Origin: SZUA-545 sp050297855
GTDB lineage: Bacteria; Campylobacterota; Campylobacteria; Campylobacterales; SZUA-545
Assembly: GCA_050297855.1 (NCBI GenBank)
Contig: JBNKTC010000002.1
Location: forward strand, 62,001-126,000
DNA: 64,000 nt
Direction of reading: 5' to 3'
Position numbers and translations under genes: made by a program. The stretch's first letter is position 1. Each line of letters opens with the position of its first letter. A model generated the notes under the pieces. The model saw only the letters and a program-made list of their open reading frames with translations. It was not told where the DNA came from and did not search any database. Shown here piece by piece: positions 24,396 through 33,061 of this stretch.

Positions 24396-26255
24396 TTAGA
24401 GGGCTTTTTCCAGGATGGCGTTAAGCCGTTTGGCAAATTCCGCCGGGTTTTTGAGTTCGCTTCCTTCAAGCAGGGTCGCCTGCTCGAAGAGGAGTCTGGT
24501 GACGTCTTCGAAGAGGGCGTCGTCTTTCATCTCTTTCAGTTTGGCCACGATCGGGTGAGCAGGATTGACTTCCATGATCGGCGTGATCTTGGGCATCTCC
24601 TGGCCCATCGCCTTGAACATCTGGGCCATCTGTGCCGTCGGGTCGTTTTCGTCGGCGACGAGGCATGACGGGGAGTCGCTCAGGCGCACGGAGGCTTTCA
24701 CCTCTTTGACATCTTCGCCCAGTACCTCTTTCATCTTTTTGAGTGTCGGCTCAAGTTCTTTGGCCGCTTCCTCGTCCCCTTCGGTCTTCAGATCGTCCGC
24801 CGTGTCGGTACGGTTGACGGATTTGAGCGGTGTCTCCTTGTAGTCGGTGACGGATGGGATGACGATCTCGTCGATCTCGTCCGCCAGGATCAGCACCTCG
24901 ATATCCTTCTCTTTGTACGCCTCAAGCAGCGGGGAGTTGCGCAGGTTGGCTTCGTTTTCGCCGGTGATGTAGTAGATCGCTTTCTGGTCGTCCTTCATCC
25001 GCTCTTTGTATTCAGCCAGGCTGACCCAGCCGTCTGCTTTGTTGGATTTGAAGCGGACCAGTTCGAGCAGTTCGTCGCGGTTCATGTGGTCCTGGTAGAG
25101 ACCCTCTTTGAGCGGTCGGCCGAACTCGTCGATAAAGGCGGCATATTTCTCGCTGTCTTTGGAGAGCTTCTTGAACTCGCCCAGGATCTTCTTGACGGAC
25201 GCGGACTTGATGTTGGCCAGTACGCGGTTTTGCTGCAGGATCTCCCGGCTGACGTTCAGCGGCAGGTCCTCGCTGTCGATGATCCCGCGGACAAAGCGCA
25301 GGTAGGTCGGCAGGAGCTCTTTTTCATCGTCGGTGATAAAGACACGCTTGACATAGAGCTTCACGCCCGGCTGGTAATCGACCCGGTAGAGGTCCATCGG
25401 CGCTTTTTTCGGGATATAGAAGAGAGTCGTATACTCCAGCGTCCCCTCCGCTTTGGTGTGGATGTGGAGCATCGGGTCTTCGTTGTCGTGGGAGATCGTC
25501 TTGTAGAAGTCGTTGTACTCCTCGTCTTTGATCTCGGATTTGGAGAGCTTCCAGAGCGCCGTGGCGGCGTTGACCTGGTCGCGTTTTTCTACTTCTCCCT
25601 TCTCCTTGCCTTCATCGTCGAACTCTTTTTCCTTATAGTCCATGAAGATGGGGTAGGGGATGTGGTTGGAGTATTTCTGGATCACGTTTTTGATCGACCA
25701 CTGGCCGGCGTACTCTTTCCCTTCGTCGTTCAGGTGCAGCAGGATCGTCGTACCCTGCTCGTCACGCTCGGCTTCGGTGATCTCGTATTCGCCTTTCCCT
25801 TCGCTGACCCATTTGTAGGCTTTATCTTCGCCCGCTTTTTTACTGGTCACTTCCACTTTGTCTGCGACCATGTAGGAGGCGTAGAAACCGACCCCGAACT
25901 GTCCGATGAGGTTGGAGTCTTTTTTCGCGTCGCCTGTCAGGTTCTGTACGAAGCTCTTGGTTCCGGACTTGGCGATGGTCCCCAGGTGCTCGACCAGGTC
26001 CTCTTCGTTCATACCGATACCGGAGTCCTTGATCGTCAGGGTCTTGGCCTCGTCGTCGAAGCTGATCTCGATGCGGGGGTCGAATGTCATGCTCTTGAAC
26101 TTCTCATCCGTCAGGGTGAGGTAGTTGAGCTTGTCCAGGGCGTCGGACGCATTGGAGACCAGCTCGCGCAGGAAGATCTCTTTATTGGAATAGAGTGAGT
26201 GGATCATCAAATGAAGCAGTTGGTTTACTTCGGTCTGAAATTGATGTTTTGCCAT
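24396..26255 (-). CDS. htpG: molecular chaperone HtpG (Hsp90)
   Basis: HtpG is the bacterial Hsp90, an ATP-driven cytoplasmic chaperone. The 619-residue protein has the GHKL ATPase N-domain: LFLRELVSNASDALDKL-type motif (SNKEIFLRELVSNASDAL), IKDSGIGMNEEDL, and IGQFGVGFYASYMVAD. The middle domain includes LYVKRVFITDD and SREILQQNRVL. The C-terminal dimerisation domain ends in RLNAILEKAL. AAGGAG seven to eight bases before the ATG sets the start. A minus-strand TATACT lies at about 26290-26295. A strong terminator follows. Confidence 0.97.
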   Translation of the reverse strand: MAKHQFQTEVNQLLHLMIHSLYSNKEIFLRELVSNASDALDKLNYLTLTDEKFKSMTFDPRIEISFDDEAKTLTIKDSGIGMNEEDLVEHLGTIAKSGTKSFVQNLTGDAKKDSNLIGQFGVGFYASYMVADKVEVTSKKAGEDKAYKWVSEGKGEYEITEAERDEQGTTILLHLNDEGKEYAGQWSIKNVIQKYSNHIPYPIFMDYKEKEFDDEGKEKGEVEKRDQVNAATALWKLSKSEIKDEEYNDFYKTISHDNEDPMLHIHTKAEGTLEYTTLFYIPKKAPMDLYRVDYQPGVKLYVKRVFITDDEKELLPTYLRFVRGIIDSEDLPLNVSREILQQNRVLANIKSASVKKILGEFKKLSKDSEKYAAFIDEFGRPLKEGLYQDHMNRDELLELVRFKSNKADGWVSLAEYKERMKDDQKAIYYITGENEANLRNSPLLEAYKEKDIEVLILADEIDEIVIPSVTDYKETPLKSVNRTDTADDLKTEGDEEAAKELEPTLKKMKEVLGEDVKEVKASVRLSDSPSCLVADENDPTAQMAQMFKAMGQEMPKITPIMEVNPAHPIVAKLKEMKDDALFEDVTRLLFEQATLLEGSELKNPAEFAKRLNAILEKAL

Positions 26256-26422
26256 TAATTTCTCCTTGGTAACTACAAATTTTTCTGAAAGTATAACACA
26301 TAACTTGATAAGAGAAGACTAAAACTTTGAATTTTTTTTAGCAAATTGGTATTATGAGTGCTAAGCACCCCGTTTTAGCTTCATATCCGTATAATAGTTT
26401 TAATAGATATCCCGGAGCTCCC

Positions 26423-27115
26423 ATGGTAAAAAGAATCATCTTAATCTTTATCGCAGCGATGTCGCTGAATGCCGCCGATTTTTCACGGACCAACCTCCAG
26501 CTTCTGCAGGGAAGCGGGTTCGACGACCTTGCCGGCGGCTACGTTGCCGACGACCGTATGACGACCCTGACGCTGGAGCACTACAGCACATGGGAGTACG
26601 GCGACAACTTCTTCTTTGTCGACAACCAGGAGGGCGATTTCGACCACTTCGGAACGAAACTGGAGTACATCACCTACATGGAGTGGGCACCGCGCCTGAG
26701 CCTTTCGAAGCTAAGCGGAACACAGCTGCAGTTCGGGATCGTCAAAGACCTCTACCTCAGCGGTCAGATCAACCAGGGCGAAGGGTATCACGCTACGCTT
26801 CTGGGTGCGGGGATGGACCTGGAACTGCCGTTTTTTGCCGTCTTCGGACTCAACGTCTACCAGAAAGAGGACAACTTCGACAACTCCCTGACCCAGACGA
26901 CGATCAACTGGCTGATGCCCCTGGGACCGGTCGTTTTTGAAGGGTTCGTGGACATCACAGAGGACGATACCCTGGCCCAGCCCCAGCTGTTGCTGGACTT
27001 TGAAGCCTTCGGCCTGAGCCGCGACAGGCTCCTGGCAGGAGTCGAGCTCTACTATTACAAGACCGACACGGTCGATGTCTCCGTCCCGCAGATGATGCTC
27101 AAGTGGGTCTGGTAA
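26423..27115 (+). CDS. Tsx-like outer-membrane channel protein
   Basis: A 230-residue protein with a signal peptide (MVKRIILIFIAAMSLNAADF). The ATG at 26423 is preceded by GGAG at a good distance; an in-frame ATG at 26354 would bury the signal. The mature protein looks like a 12-strand barrel: amphipathic strands and a C-terminal strand ending in an aromatic residue (MMLKWVW). The segment YSTWEYGDNFFFVD with DHFGTKLEY recalls the nucleoside channel Tsx family. It overlaps the binding-protein gene by TAATG, so channel and periplasmic protein are made together. The substrate is not known; a nucleoside is only a guess. Confidence 0.65.
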   Translation: MVKRIILIFIAAMSLNAADFSRTNLQLLQGSGFDDLAGGYVADDRMTTLTLEHYSTWEYGDNFFFVDNQEGDFDHFGTKLEYITYMEWAPRLSLSKLSGTQLQFGIVKDLYLSGQINQGEGYHATLLGAGMDLELPFFAVFGLNVYQKEDNFDNSLTQTTINWLMPLGPVVFEGFVDITEDDTLAQPQLLLDFEAFGLSRDRLLAGVELYYYKTDTVDVSVPQMMLKWVW

Positions 27116-27861
27116 TGCGGCTGCGCACAGGTGTGCTGGCTTTTTTGCTGGCGGTTTCCACGCTGCAGGCTGCAAAAAAAGAGCTGGTCATCGGGGTGGA
27201 GAACCTCAATTACTACCCCTATTACGACTTTTCCGGCAAGGAGTACAGCGGTTTTTTTAAGGTGCTGATGGAGCGTTTCGCAAAGGCCGAAGGCTACACC
27301 GTCATCTTCAAACCCCTTCCGGTCAAACGCCTCTACACCGAACTGCTCGAATCGGGCCAGATCGATTTCAAGTTCCCCGACAACCCGCTCTGGGGACAGG
27401 AGTACAAAAAGGGGAAGAGGCTCCACTACAGTGACGGCGTCGTCCTCTTTATCGACGGGACACTCGTCCGGCCCGAATCGGCACAGGGGGATGTCGGCGG
27501 GATAAAGCAGCTGGGGACGATCGCCGGCTTTACCCCCTGGACCTATATGGAGTATATCAACAAAGGTACCATCCGCAATGTGGAAGTCCGCAGCATGGCG
27601 GCACTGCTTAAAACGACCATGGCCGGGCGTGTGGACGGTGCGTATGTCAACGTCTCCGTCGCCCGCCATATACTGGACGAGGTACTGAAGGAAAAAGGGG
27701 CGCTGGTCTGGAACCCGAATCTGCCGTACGGAAAAGACCACTACAACCTTTCGACCGTCAGGTACCCCGAGATCATCGAGGCGTTCAATGCATTTTTACG
27801 CAGGGAGAAGGCAGCCGTCAAGGCCTTAAAAGAGCAATTTAAAATAGGGATAGACGAGTAG
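27115..27861 (+). CDS. periplasmic solute-binding protein (SBP family 3 type)
   Basis: A 248-residue exported protein. The ATG at 27115 overlaps the upstream stop. The signal peptide is about residues 1-19 (RLRTGVLAFLLAVSTLQAA). The mature fold looks like the type 3 extracellular solute-binding family: ELVIGVENLNYYPYYDFSG at the N-terminus, then GFFKVLMERFAKAEGY and KRLYTELLESGQIDF. No ABC permease or ATPase gene is nearby. Instead a histidine kinase starts two bases after it, so it may be the detachable sensor subunit for that kinase. This is inference from the operon. Confidence 0.75.
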   Translation: MRLRTGVLAFLLAVSTLQAAKKELVIGVENLNYYPYYDFSGKEYSGFFKVLMERFAKAEGYTVIFKPLPVKRLYTELLESGQIDFKFPDNPLWGQEYKKGKRLHYSDGVVLFIDGTLVRPESAQGDVGGIKQLGTIAGFTPWTYMEYINKGTIRNVEVRSMAALLKTTMAGRVDGAYVNVSVARHILDEVLKEKGALVWNPNLPYGKDHYNLSTVRYPEIIEAFNAFLRREKAAVKALKEQFKIGIDE

Positions 27862-27863
27862 AC

Positions 27864-29393
27864 GTGGAACGACTGTACCGGCACAAGATCATTATCCGCG
27901 GAGCACTCTTCCTCGGCCTCTTTTTTATCCTGCTCATCGGGGGTGCGTCGTACCTCTTTATCAATACGGGGCACTCTATTGTCGAGCGCCTGATCAAAGA
28001 GGAGAAACGGTACGCTTCGGGGATCATCGAGCTCAAGTCCAAAGAGCTGATCAATGAGCTCGAAGGGAAGATCGGCTCCAACCTCGATACCCTCTCCCAC
28101 CTGATCGCGGGCTTTTTATACAACTACGAGACCGCTGCGATCAAGGAGGCCCTCACCCCCTATTTCAATCTTCCCGAAGTGATGTCGCTGGAGCTGATAG
28201 AGCTGCCCCAGGGCAAACGCAGTATGCGGATGATGAAAGCGCAGTATGACGGGACTGAGAAGTACGGCCGCCTGGAAGCGCCGGTGCTCTACCGGGACGA
28301 GCTGCTGGGGAGGTTGATCGTCGAGTACAGCACCAAAACGATCTACAAGAAAGCCTATGAACAGAACCGTGCCATGGAGCAGAGCCAGGAGATGATCCAG
28401 CAGCAGGTGATGGCGACAGCCTCCCGGCAGATGTGGGACTACGCGTTTTATTTCGGGCTGGGACTCCTGGCGGTCATGGGCGGCGTGTTGTGGGTGCTGC
28501 TCTACCTCGACCGGGAAGTGAGCCGCAAGTCCGATGCCCTGGAAGCGATCAACAACGAGCTTGAAAGCCGTGTCGAAGAGGAGATACGTAAAAACCGGGA
28601 CAAAGAGCAGGTGATGATCGAACAGTCCAAGATGGCGGCCATGGGCGAGATGATCGGGGCCATTGCCCACCAGTGGCGTCAGCCGCTCAATGCACTGGGA
28701 CTCTATATCCAGGATATGGAGGATGCCTACCGTTACAACGAACTGGACCTGGAATATATCCAGAACACGATCAAAGACTCCATGCGCCAGATCAATTTCA
28801 TGTCCAAGACGATCGACGACTTTAGAAACTTCTTCAAGCCCTCCAAGGTGGAGCAGGACTTTTCGGTACGGGAGTCGGTGGACGAAGTCCTCCAGCTCCT
28901 TGGCCCTCAGCTTGACAGCCACTATATCCGCGAGGTCAGCGTCGAAGGGGATGACGGGGGAAGCCTCGTCCGCGGTTTCAAAAACGAGTTCGAACAGGTT
29001 CTGGTCAACATCTTTTCCAATGCCAAGGATGCCCTGCTTGAGCAGACGTGCAGCGGCTTTGACATCACCGAGGCAAAGATCAACGTGACCATCGCAAAAG
29101 AGGATGGAACGATACGGATAGAGATCTGCGACAATGCGGGCGGGATCGAAGAGGAGGTCCTGGGCCGGATCTTCGAACCCTATTTTACGACCAAAGAGCA
29201 GGGGAAAGGGACCGGGATCGGGCTCTATATGTCCAAGACAATCATTGAAAAGAGCATGAACGGGACGATCGAGGCAGAGAATATCCAGGTGGGCAGCCGC
29301 AGGGGCGCGAAATTTACGATCACCCTGAAGGTGCTGGAAGCGGGAGAACGGAGTGCACCTGCGGGAATCGAGGTGAATGCAGACCATGGGTGA
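27864..29393 (+). CDS. membrane sensor histidine kinase
   Basis: A 509-residue kinase starting at GTG 27864, two bases after the binding-protein gene. Two membrane helices (about 13-33 and 195-215) flank a periplasmic helical sensor of about 160 residues. A coiled coil (EAINNELESRVEEEIRKNRD) leads to the DHp box MAAMGEMIGAIAHQWRQPLN with the phospho-His. The ATPase domain has LVNIFSNAKDAL, DNAGGIEE, FEPYFTTKEQGKGTGIGLY. It has no HAMP-like linker or receiver domain. No response regulator gene adjoins it. The 3' end overlaps the helicase gene by 17 bases. Confidence 0.88.
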   Translation: MERLYRHKIIIRGALFLGLFFILLIGGASYLFINTGHSIVERLIKEEKRYASGIIELKSKELINELEGKIGSNLDTLSHLIAGFLYNYETAAIKEALTPYFNLPEVMSLELIELPQGKRSMRMMKAQYDGTEKYGRLEAPVLYRDELLGRLIVEYSTKTIYKKAYEQNRAMEQSQEMIQQQVMATASRQMWDYAFYFGLGLLAVMGGVLWVLLYLDREVSRKSDALEAINNELESRVEEEIRKNRDKEQVMIEQSKMAAMGEMIGAIAHQWRQPLNALGLYIQDMEDAYRYNELDLEYIQNTIKDSMRQINFMSKTIDDFRNFFKPSKVEQDFSVRESVDEVLQLLGPQLDSHYIREVSVEGDDGGSLVRGFKNEFEQVLVNIFSNAKDALLEQTCSGFDITEAKINVTIAKEDGTIRIEICDNAGGIEEEVLGRIFEPYFTTKEQGKGTGIGLYMSKTIIEKSMNGTIEAENIQVGSRRGAKFTITLKVLEAGERSAPAGIEVNADHG

Positions 29394-30771
29394 AGACGCC
29401 AAACGACTGATCGACATCCTGGAGCACGAAAACGTCTTCCTCACCGGGGGCGCGGGGGTCGGTAAAAGCTATACGACCAAAGAGGTGATCGCCTTTTACG
29501 AGAAGCTGGATAAAAACGTCGCCGTCCTGGCCAGCACGGGGATCGCGGCGGTACATGTGGGCGGCCAGACCCTTCACAGCTTCATGAAATTCGGTATTGC
29601 CAAGATCCTCCCCGAGCTGGTGGATATGAAGCTCTACCCGAACCAGCGCAAAGCCCTTAAGGCGATGGTCGGCAACCTCGACCTGCTCGTTATCGACGAG
29701 ATCTCCATGGTCTCCGCCGGAGTCATGGCGATGCTGCACTACCGCCTGGAACAGTTCGGATTCCGGGGGCGTGTGCTGGTGGTGGGGGATTTCCTGCAGC
29801 TTCCCCCCGTGCGAAAACAGGACGAAGAGCGGCGCCTCATGTTCCAGTACGGTATCGACGAGGCGGAGCGCGATGCCTATTTCGGCTACGCCTTCGAGTC
29901 GACCCACTGGGACGAGTTCGGCTTCGAGATGGTGGAGCTGGACGAGGTGAAGCGCACCAGCGACGCGGAGTTCATCCGCTACCTCCACGACGTGCGCAAC
30001 GGCATCTGCGACTGCGGTGTCAAGGATTTTATACGCTCCCACGTCTCGGGCCGCCTGACCAAAGAGCTCGCCTTTAAGAGCACGATCCTCTACGCCACCA
30101 ACCGCAAGGTCAAGGCCTTTAACGAATCCCGCCTCACCGCCGATGACGATCCCATTTTCGATATCGAGGCGAAGGTGAGCATCCAGAGCAGCGCCGAGGG
30201 GGTGGAAAAACGCGTGGACCAGTACCTGGAGAACCTGCCGATCGAGCGGACGCTGCGTATCAAAGTCGGCGCCCCCGTCCTCTTTACGACCAACACGGAT
30301 CATTTCCGAAACGGCCAGCGCGGTATTGTCACCGGTATCGTCAACGGCAAGGAGGACTACGCCGTCACGGTACGGATCGAGGACGGCGGCGAGGTGGAAG
30401 TGGAGCGGGGGAGCTACGAGCTGACCCACTACGACTACGAAGAGAAGAAGGAGGGGGGCGTCGAGGTCAAACCCAGCGTCATCGCCAAGATCACCCAGTT
30501 TCCCATCCGCCTGGCGTGGAGCCTGACGATCCACAAATCCCAGGGGATGAGTATCGACAACATCGCCGTCTCCATCGACGAGATCTTCGAAAAATCGCAG
30601 TTTTACGTCGCCATCTCCCGGGCGACGAGTACGGAGGGGCTGACGCTGCTCTCACGCAAGAGCGAAGCAGCCCTCGAAGCGTGGATCGAGAAGATGATCA
30701 TGGTGGACGAGAAGGTGCTTGAGTTCTATCAGAACTACACCAAACCTCCCAAACAGCGGGCACTGTTTTAG
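29377..30771 (+). CDS. Pif1/RecD-like superfamily 1 helicase
   Basis: A 464-residue P-loop ATPase. Walker A GGAGVGKSYT is near residue 24, followed by ASTGIAAVHVGGQTLHSF (Ia), Walker B DLLVIDEISMV, motif III VVGDFLQLPPV and motif VI ATSRATS-type VAISRATSTEGLTLL. The C-terminal SLTIHKSQGMSIDN is the hallmark of Pif1 and RecD helicases. These unwind DNA 5' to 3' and act at replication barriers. The ATG at 29377 lies inside the kinase gene; a second ATG at 29386 is possible. Its presence in a sensory operon is unexplained and may be read-through. Confidence 0.88.
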   Translation: MQTMGEDAKRLIDILEHENVFLTGGAGVGKSYTTKEVIAFYEKLDKNVAVLASTGIAAVHVGGQTLHSFMKFGIAKILPELVDMKLYPNQRKALKAMVGNLDLLVIDEISMVSAGVMAMLHYRLEQFGFRGRVLVVGDFLQLPPVRKQDEERRLMFQYGIDEAERDAYFGYAFESTHWDEFGFEMVELDEVKRTSDAEFIRYLHDVRNGICDCGVKDFIRSHVSGRLTKELAFKSTILYATNRKVKAFNESRLTADDDPIFDIEAKVSIQSSAEGVEKRVDQYLENLPIERTLRIKVGAPVLFTTNTDHFRNGQRGIVTGIVNGKEDYAVTVRIEDGGEVEVERGSYELTHYDYEEKKEGGVEVKPSVIAKITQFPIRLAWSLTIHKSQGMSIDNIAVSIDEIFEKSQFYVAISRATSTEGLTLLSRKSEAALEAWIEKMIMVDEKVLEFYQNYTKPPKQRALF

Positions 30772-30788
30772 GGGGAGGCGTTTTTTAG

Positions 30789-31664
30789 TCAGTGGACCTC
30801 GGAGTCGTCGTAGGGGTCGAGGTGGATGTTGATCACCCACTCGGAATCGGAGTCGAGTTTCTGGATGTTTTCCTCTACGCGGTCGGCGGCCCGGTGGGCG
30901 GTGAGCAGCAGCATGTCGGGGGTAAAGACCAGGTGGACGTCGACGAAGTTGATATTGCCCGAGCGGCGCGTTTTGAGGAAGTGGTAGTCCTGGGCGTCCG
31001 GTTCGGCGGCGATGACGTATTTTATTTTTTGGACCATCTCCTCCTCCAGGGCCACATCCAGCAGGTTCAGGACTCCCTCTTTGATGATGCCGTAGGCCGA
31101 GACGATGATGTAGATGGCGATGGCGCCCCCGACCAGGGAGTCGATAAACTCAAGACCTGTGAAGGCGATGAGGCCCAGGGAGGCGATGACCGCGGCATTG
31201 GTGTAGAGGTCGGTCTTATAGTGCAGGGCATCGGACTTGATGACAAGATTGTTGGTCTTGGCCGCGACATGGTTGAGAAACAGGACAAGCGCCAGGGTCA
31301 GGACGATGGAGACCCCCATGACCATCAGCGAGACGTCCAGGTAGGTCGTGGGGGCTTTCGTAAAGAGTTTTTCGATCGCTTCGTAGAGGATATAGAGGCC
31401 CGAGACCGTAATGACGGTCCCTTCGATGACGGATGCGAGCCCCTCGATCTTTCCCTTGCCGTAGTTGAACTTCTCGTCAGCAGGCTGTTCGGCCTTGGTG
31501 ATGGCGAAGTAGTTAAACGCCGAGATGATCAGGTCCAGTACCGAGTCGATAGCCGATGCCAGAACGGCTACGGAGCCGCTCATGATCCCTACGGTCAGCT
31601 TGATAAAGACCAGGGTGGTGGCTGTGATACTGGAGATGATGGTGGCTTTACGTTGCAGGGTCAT
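30789..31664 (-). CDS. cation diffusion facilitator metal exporter
   Basis: A 291-residue inner-membrane CDF transporter that exports divalent metal against protons. Six membrane helices are predicted in residues 1-210, then a cytoplasmic C-domain with HLVFTPDMLLLTAHRAADRV. The metal site is readable: D-x-x-x-D in ASAIDSVLDL (helix 2) and H-x-x-x-D in SDALHYKTDLY (helix 5), the pattern of zinc/iron-type FieF proteins. A cadmium- or cobalt-specific role cannot be told. It converges with the helicase gene (17 bases between stops). Confidence 0.9.
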   Translation of the reverse strand: MTLQRKATIISSITATTLVFIKLTVGIMSGSVAVLASAIDSVLDLIISAFNYFAITKAEQPADEKFNYGKGKIEGLASVIEGTVITVSGLYILYEAIEKLFTKAPTTYLDVSLMVMGVSIVLTLALVLFLNHVAAKTNNLVIKSDALHYKTDLYTNAAVIASLGLIAFTGLEFIDSLVGGAIAIYIIVSAYGIIKEGVLNLLDVALEEEMVQKIKYVIAAEPDAQDYHFLKTRRSGNINFVDVHLVFTPDMLLLTAHRAADRVEENIQKLDSDSEWVINIHLDPYDDSEVH

Positions 31665-31708
31665 GGCTGTCCTCTCTGAAAAATGGCTAGATTATAGCTT
31701 AGCCGTGC

Positions 31709-32248
31709 TTAGCGGGGGAGGCGGTAGTGGCTCTGGACGAAACCGTTGTGAAAGGCGAGGGTCTTGACGTGTTCGAGGGGGATATCTCTCTGCAGCGGGC
31801 CGAAGAGCGGGATACCCGACCCCAGCAGAATGGGCACGCGGGTGATGACCATCCGGCTTACCAGCCCCGCATCCAGGAACTTCCGGATCGTCAGTCCGCC
31901 GTCGACGTAAAGGTGGGTGATGCCGGTGGATTCCAGTTCGCGGCAGAGCTCGGCGGGGGTGGTGTTCCGCAGGGAGACCGATGCGGGCAGAGCGGGATCG
32001 AGGCTGCCCAGGGTGGAGCTCAGGATCACCACCGGCATATCCCCGTAGGGCCACTTCCCAAAGGCCTGCACCATCTCATAGGTGCGCCGCCCCATGACGA
32101 TCGCATCGACCGAATCCATAAAGGCTTTGTAGCCGTAGTCTTCGGGATCGTTCCCCGCCCCGTCGCTTCCGGGAAGCCAGTCGAGCGCCCCGTTCTCCCG
32201 TGCGATAAACCCGTCGAGACTGGTGGCGATGTAGACGCTGATTTCCAT
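31709..32248 (-). CDS. dihydrofolate reductase-like protein (RibD C-terminal family)
   Basis: A 179-residue cytoplasmic protein. The ATG at 32248 (MEISVYIATSLDGFIA) fits the family start; the frame is open further back with no ribosome site. The pattern IVMGRRTYEMVQAFG, a Gly-rich cofactor loop (VDGGLTIRKFLDAGLV) and the ending FVQSHYRL are typical of the RibD C-terminal/DfrA-like group of NADPH-dependent reductases. Its substrate is unknown and it is unlikely to be the housekeeping dihydrofolate reductase. No operon partner. Confidence 0.82.
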   Translation of the reverse strand: MEISVYIATSLDGFIARENGALDWLPGSDGAGNDPEDYGYKAFMDSVDAIVMGRRTYEMVQAFGKWPYGDMPVVILSSTLGSLDPALPASVSLRNTTPAELCRELESTGITHLYVDGGLTIRKFLDAGLVSRMVITRVPILLGSGIPLFGPLQRDIPLEHVKTLAFHNGFVQSHYRLPR

Positions 32249-32383
32249 GGCATTCCCATTTTTTTCTTCTGTGCTGACCGATTGTATCATAGAAAAATTG
32301 GCGGCATGTAGCGAATTTTTAATCACTTTTTTTGCCTACGCCTGATAGATTAATCGAACTGATTTTAATTATTAGGAAATATT

Positions 32384-33061
32384 GTGATCGAAGTCACCGG
32401 GCTGACCAAACACTACCATACGGGCGAAGTGGATATTCCTGTCATCGACGGGCTGGATATGCGGATCAACGAAGGCGAGTTCGTCGCCATCGTGGGCCCA
32501 AGCGGCAGCGGGAAGACGACGCTGCTGAACATGCTCGGCTGCCTCGACCGCGCCGACAGCGGCACCGTCGTCATCGACGGCGTGGAGGTTGGAGACTTCT
32601 CCGCGAAAGAAGCGACGGCCTTCCGTGCCGAGCACCTGGGCTTTATCTTCCAGGACTTCAACCTGATCGACAGCTTCAGCGTCTATGAAAACATCGAACT
32701 CCCCCTCAGCCTTCTCAAACCGGGCGGCGATCCCAAGGCCAAGATCGAAACGGTCCTGGATGCCATCGGGATGAAAGAGCAGATGTACAAATACCCCGAC
32801 CAGCTCAGCGGCGGGCAGAAGCAGCGCGTCGCCGTGGCGCGGGCGCTTGTGATGGAGCCGCGTATCGTCCTCGCCGACGAGCCCACGGCCAACCTGGACA
32901 GCCAGTCGGCCCACCGGGTGATCGACCTGATGAAACGGATGCAGGAGCAGTTTAATACCACCTTTATCTTCTCCACCCACGACACGAAGATCGTCGATTC
33001 GGCCAAGCGGGTCATCACCCTCGAAGACGGCAAGATCCTATCTGATGAGGTGCGGTCATGA
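32384..33061 (+). CDS. ABC transporter ATPase, LolD/MacB group
   Basis: A 225-residue ATPase. GPSGSGKTTLLNMLG is Walker A, LSGGQKQRVAVARAL the ABC signature, and RIVLADEPTANLDS the Walker B with its following D-loop. The ending HDTKIVDSAKRVITLEDG is typical of the type VII (LolD, MacB, FtsE) family. It starts at GTG 32384 and its stop overlaps the permease start by ATGA. It forms a four-gene operon with an FtsX-type permease, a LolA-like protein and an outer-membrane barrel, so it probably powers extraction of a lipid-modified or hydrophobic cargo from the inner membrane. Confidence 0.9.
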   Translation: MIEVTGLTKHYHTGEVDIPVIDGLDMRINEGEFVAIVGPSGSGKTTLLNMLGCLDRADSGTVVIDGVEVGDFSAKEATAFRAEHLGFIFQDFNLIDSFSVYENIELPLSLLKPGGDPKAKIETVLDAIGMKEQMYKYPDQLSGGQKQRVAVARALVMEPRIVLADEPTANLDSQSAHRVIDLMKRMQEQFNTTFIFSTHDTKIVDSAKRVITLEDGKILSDEVRS

